From Williamwhitmania sp035530955 (GTDB lineage Bacteria; Bacteroidota; Bacteroidia; Bacteroidales; Williamwhitmaniaceae): 6,557 nt of DNA. Shown here in pieces: positions 5,448 to 6,557 of this stretch. Under the pieces are notes generated by a model. That model was not told the DNA's origin, searched no databases, and saw nothing but the letters and a program-made list of their open reading frames with translations. The stretch is from positions 1 to 6,557 of the forward strand of contig DATKTT010000055.1 of the NCBI GenBank assembly GCA_035530955.1, in the 5' to 3' direction. The number at the start of each line of letters is the position of its first letter. Within the stretch, counting starts at the first letter, position 1. The position numbers and the translations under genes were made by a program.

Positions 5448-6287
5448 ATGTCCTACAACTTACTTAAAGGGAAAAAAGGTATTATTTTCGGTGCACTGAA
5501 CGACCAGAGTATTGCTTGGAAAGTAGCCGAGCGTGCTCACGAAGAGGGTGCCAGCATTATTCTTTCCAATACTGCCGTTGCGATGAGAATGGGTACCGTT
5601 GATGAACTTGCCCAAAAGTGTAATTCTATTGTTATTCCGGCCGATGCAACAAATGTTCAGGATATAGAAAACTTAATGAAACAAGCCATGGAGCATTTCG
5701 GAGGAAAATTCGACTTCATCCTTCACTCCATAGGAATGTCGCCAAACGTTAGAAAAGGTCACACATACGACGACCTTGACTACGGCAATTTCCTGAAGAC
5801 GCTAGACATCTCCGCATTGTCATTTCACAAAATACTACAGGTTTGCAGAAAACTCGATGCCGTTAGTGAATGGGGATCCATTGTAGCACTCAGCTACATT
5901 GCTGCCCAGCGCACTCTGTATGGCTATAACGACATGGCCGATGCAAAGTCGCTTCTCGAAAGCATCGCCAGGAGCTTCGGCTACATTTACGGCCGGGAGA
6001 AAAAAATTCGTATCAACACCATTTCTCAATCCCCTACTCCAACTACAGCAGGAAGTGGCGTAATGGGTTTTGGCGGCCTTTTGGATTTTTCGGAAAGAAT
6101 GTCGCCATTGGGAAATGCAACCGCATCGGAATGTGCCGACTACTGTGTAACCCTATTTTCGGACTTAACCAAAAAGGTTACCATGCAGAACTTGTTTAAC
6201 GACGGTGGATTCAGCAGCATGGGAATGAGTCGGAATGCAATGGAAGTATACAACCGCAGCCTCGACGATTGTAAAGACTGCCAATAG
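5448..6287 (+). CDS. fabI: Enoyl-[acyl-carrier-protein] reductase (FabI type)
   Basis: FabI reduces trans-2-enoyl-ACP with NAD(P)H in the last step of each fatty-acid elongation cycle and is the target of triclosan in sensitive bacteria. The 279-residue protein is a short-chain dehydrogenase with a Rossmann fold. The N-terminal cofactor site reads KGIIFGALNDQSIAWKVAER; HSIGMSP lies in the middle. The active site sits in ALSYIAAQRTLYGYNDMADAK, with Tyr150, Tyr160 and Lys167 matching E. coli Tyr146, Tyr156 and Lys163. The region TISQSPTPTTAGSG and the end VTMQNLFNDGGFSSMGMS are typical of the Bacteroidota FabI clade. I chose the ATG at 5448 because MSYNLLKGK is the family's usual start; an in-frame GTG at 5415 would add 11 non-conserved residues. 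The 116-nt upstream gap suggests its own promoter, but I found no good consensus match. A terminator follows 21 nt after the stop. Confidence 0.95.
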   Translation: MSYNLLKGKKGIIFGALNDQSIAWKVAERAHEEGASIILSNTAVAMRMGTVDELAQKCNSIVIPADATNVQDIENLMKQAMEHFGGKFDFILHSIGMSPNVRKGHTYDDLDYGNFLKTLDISALSFHKILQVCRKLDAVSEWGSIVALSYIAAQRTLYGYNDMADAKSLLESIARSFGYIYGREKKIRINTISQSPTPTTAGSGVMGFGGLLDFSERMSPLGNATASECADYCVTLFSDLTKKVTMQNLFNDGGFSSMGMSRNAMEVYNRSLDDCKDCQ

Positions 6288-6308
6288 CCATCTTCTAGGT
6301 TGTCCAAT

Positions 6309-6339
6309 AAAAAAAGGTTCCCGTGGGAACCTTTTTTTT
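6309..6339. terminator. Bidirectional intrinsic terminator between convergent fabI and rpoD
   Basis: A perfect GC-rich stem (GGTTCCC 6316-6322 with GGGAACC 6325-6331; in practice a 4-nt loop closed by six pairs) is flanked by seven A on the left (6309-6315) and eight T on the right (6332-6339). The T tract ends fabI transcripts on the plus strand, and the A tract read in reverse ends rpoD transcripts on the minus strand. It lies 21 nt from the fabI stop and 18 nt from the rpoD stop. Confidence 0.92.
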
Positions 6340-6357
6340 ACCATTTTTCTAGACAAA

Positions 6358-6557
6358 CTAACCAAGGTAACTTTTCAAGAGTTTGCTCCTGGAACTGTGA
6401 CGTAGACGTCTGATAGCTTTTTCTTTGATCTGGCGTACACGCTCTCTAGTTAGACCAAACTTCTCTCCAATTTCCTCCAAGGTCATCTCTGAACATCCGA
6501 TACCAAAGAACAGCTTAATAATATCGCGTTCACGTTCGGTAAGCGTGGCCAAAGCCC
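6358..6557 (-). CDS. rpoD: Primary RNA polymerase sigma factor RpoD (sigma-70), C-terminal part only
   Basis: The minus-strand frame is open from the right edge of the window to a TAG at 6358-6360, so only about the last 65 residues are present and the start lies outside. Residues ALATLTERERDIIKLFFGIG followed by MTLEEIGEKFGLTRERVRQI form sigma region 4, including the 4.2 helix-turn-helix that contacts the promoter's upstream (-33/-35) element. The ending KEKAIRRLRHSSRSKLLKSYLG is, from memory, the usual end of the primary sigma factor in Bacteroidota, so this is not an ECF or alternative sigma. This sigma class is the one expected to read the TTTG / TAnnTTTG promoters of the phylum, such as the one at 77-108. 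The gene converges on fabI and shares the terminator between them. Confidence 0.92.
   Translation of the reverse strand, partial: ALATLTERERDIIKLFFGIGCSEMTLEEIGEKFGLTRERVRQIKEKAIRRLRHSSRSKLLKSYLG

Overview
The window looks like chromosomal housekeeping DNA of a member of the Bacteroidota, probably Bacteroidales/Marinilabiliales-like (inference). Four things support this. The omega subunit and enoyl-ACP reductase are of the Bacteroidota type. A DUF4835/PorD-family gene sits in the cluster. The main sigma factor ends in SKLLKSYLG. The start sites lack strong Shine-Dalgarno sequences, and one very good promoter match has the Bacteroidota form TTTG-N20-TAnnTTTG.

Layout. At the left edge (1-36, minus strand) are the first 12 codons of a divergent gene, possibly a PLP-dependent acyl-CoA:amino-acid transferase, preceded by that promoter (77-108). 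A roughly 320-nt AT-rich intergenic region (37-359) holds a weaker plus-strand -7 candidate and a nested inverted repeat in the presumed bamD leader. A tight plus-strand run follows: bamD (360-1163), rpoZ (1179-1523), coaBC (1526-2743), porD/DUF4835 (2740-3657) and recN (3676-5331). Spacings are 15 nt, 2 nt, a 4-nt ATGA overlap and 18 nt, so these five are very likely one operon. After a 116-nt gap comes fabI (5448-6287). A strong two-way terminator hairpin (6309-6339) follows, and then the 3' end of rpoD on the minus strand (6358-6557, running off the window).

How the genes fit together. The operon mixes envelope biogenesis (BamD, and PorD for type IX secretion), transcription (omega), coenzyme A synthesis (CoaBC) and DNA double-strand-break repair (RecN). 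FabI uses acyl-ACP, whose phosphopantetheine arm derives from CoA, so it links loosely to CoaBC. The rpoZ-coaBC pairing is known from many bacterial phyla.

I found no mobile element, CRISPR array, toxin-antitoxin pair or defence locus, and no clear new system. The observations most worth following are two in coaBC. One is an in-frame A_AAA_AAG slippery heptamer inside an A10 run, exactly at the CoaC/CoaB domain junction, with a stop codon two codons into the -1 frame. The other is a pair of substitutions (Asp for Asn, Ser for Cys) at positions that are catalytic in the E. coli decarboxylase domain.
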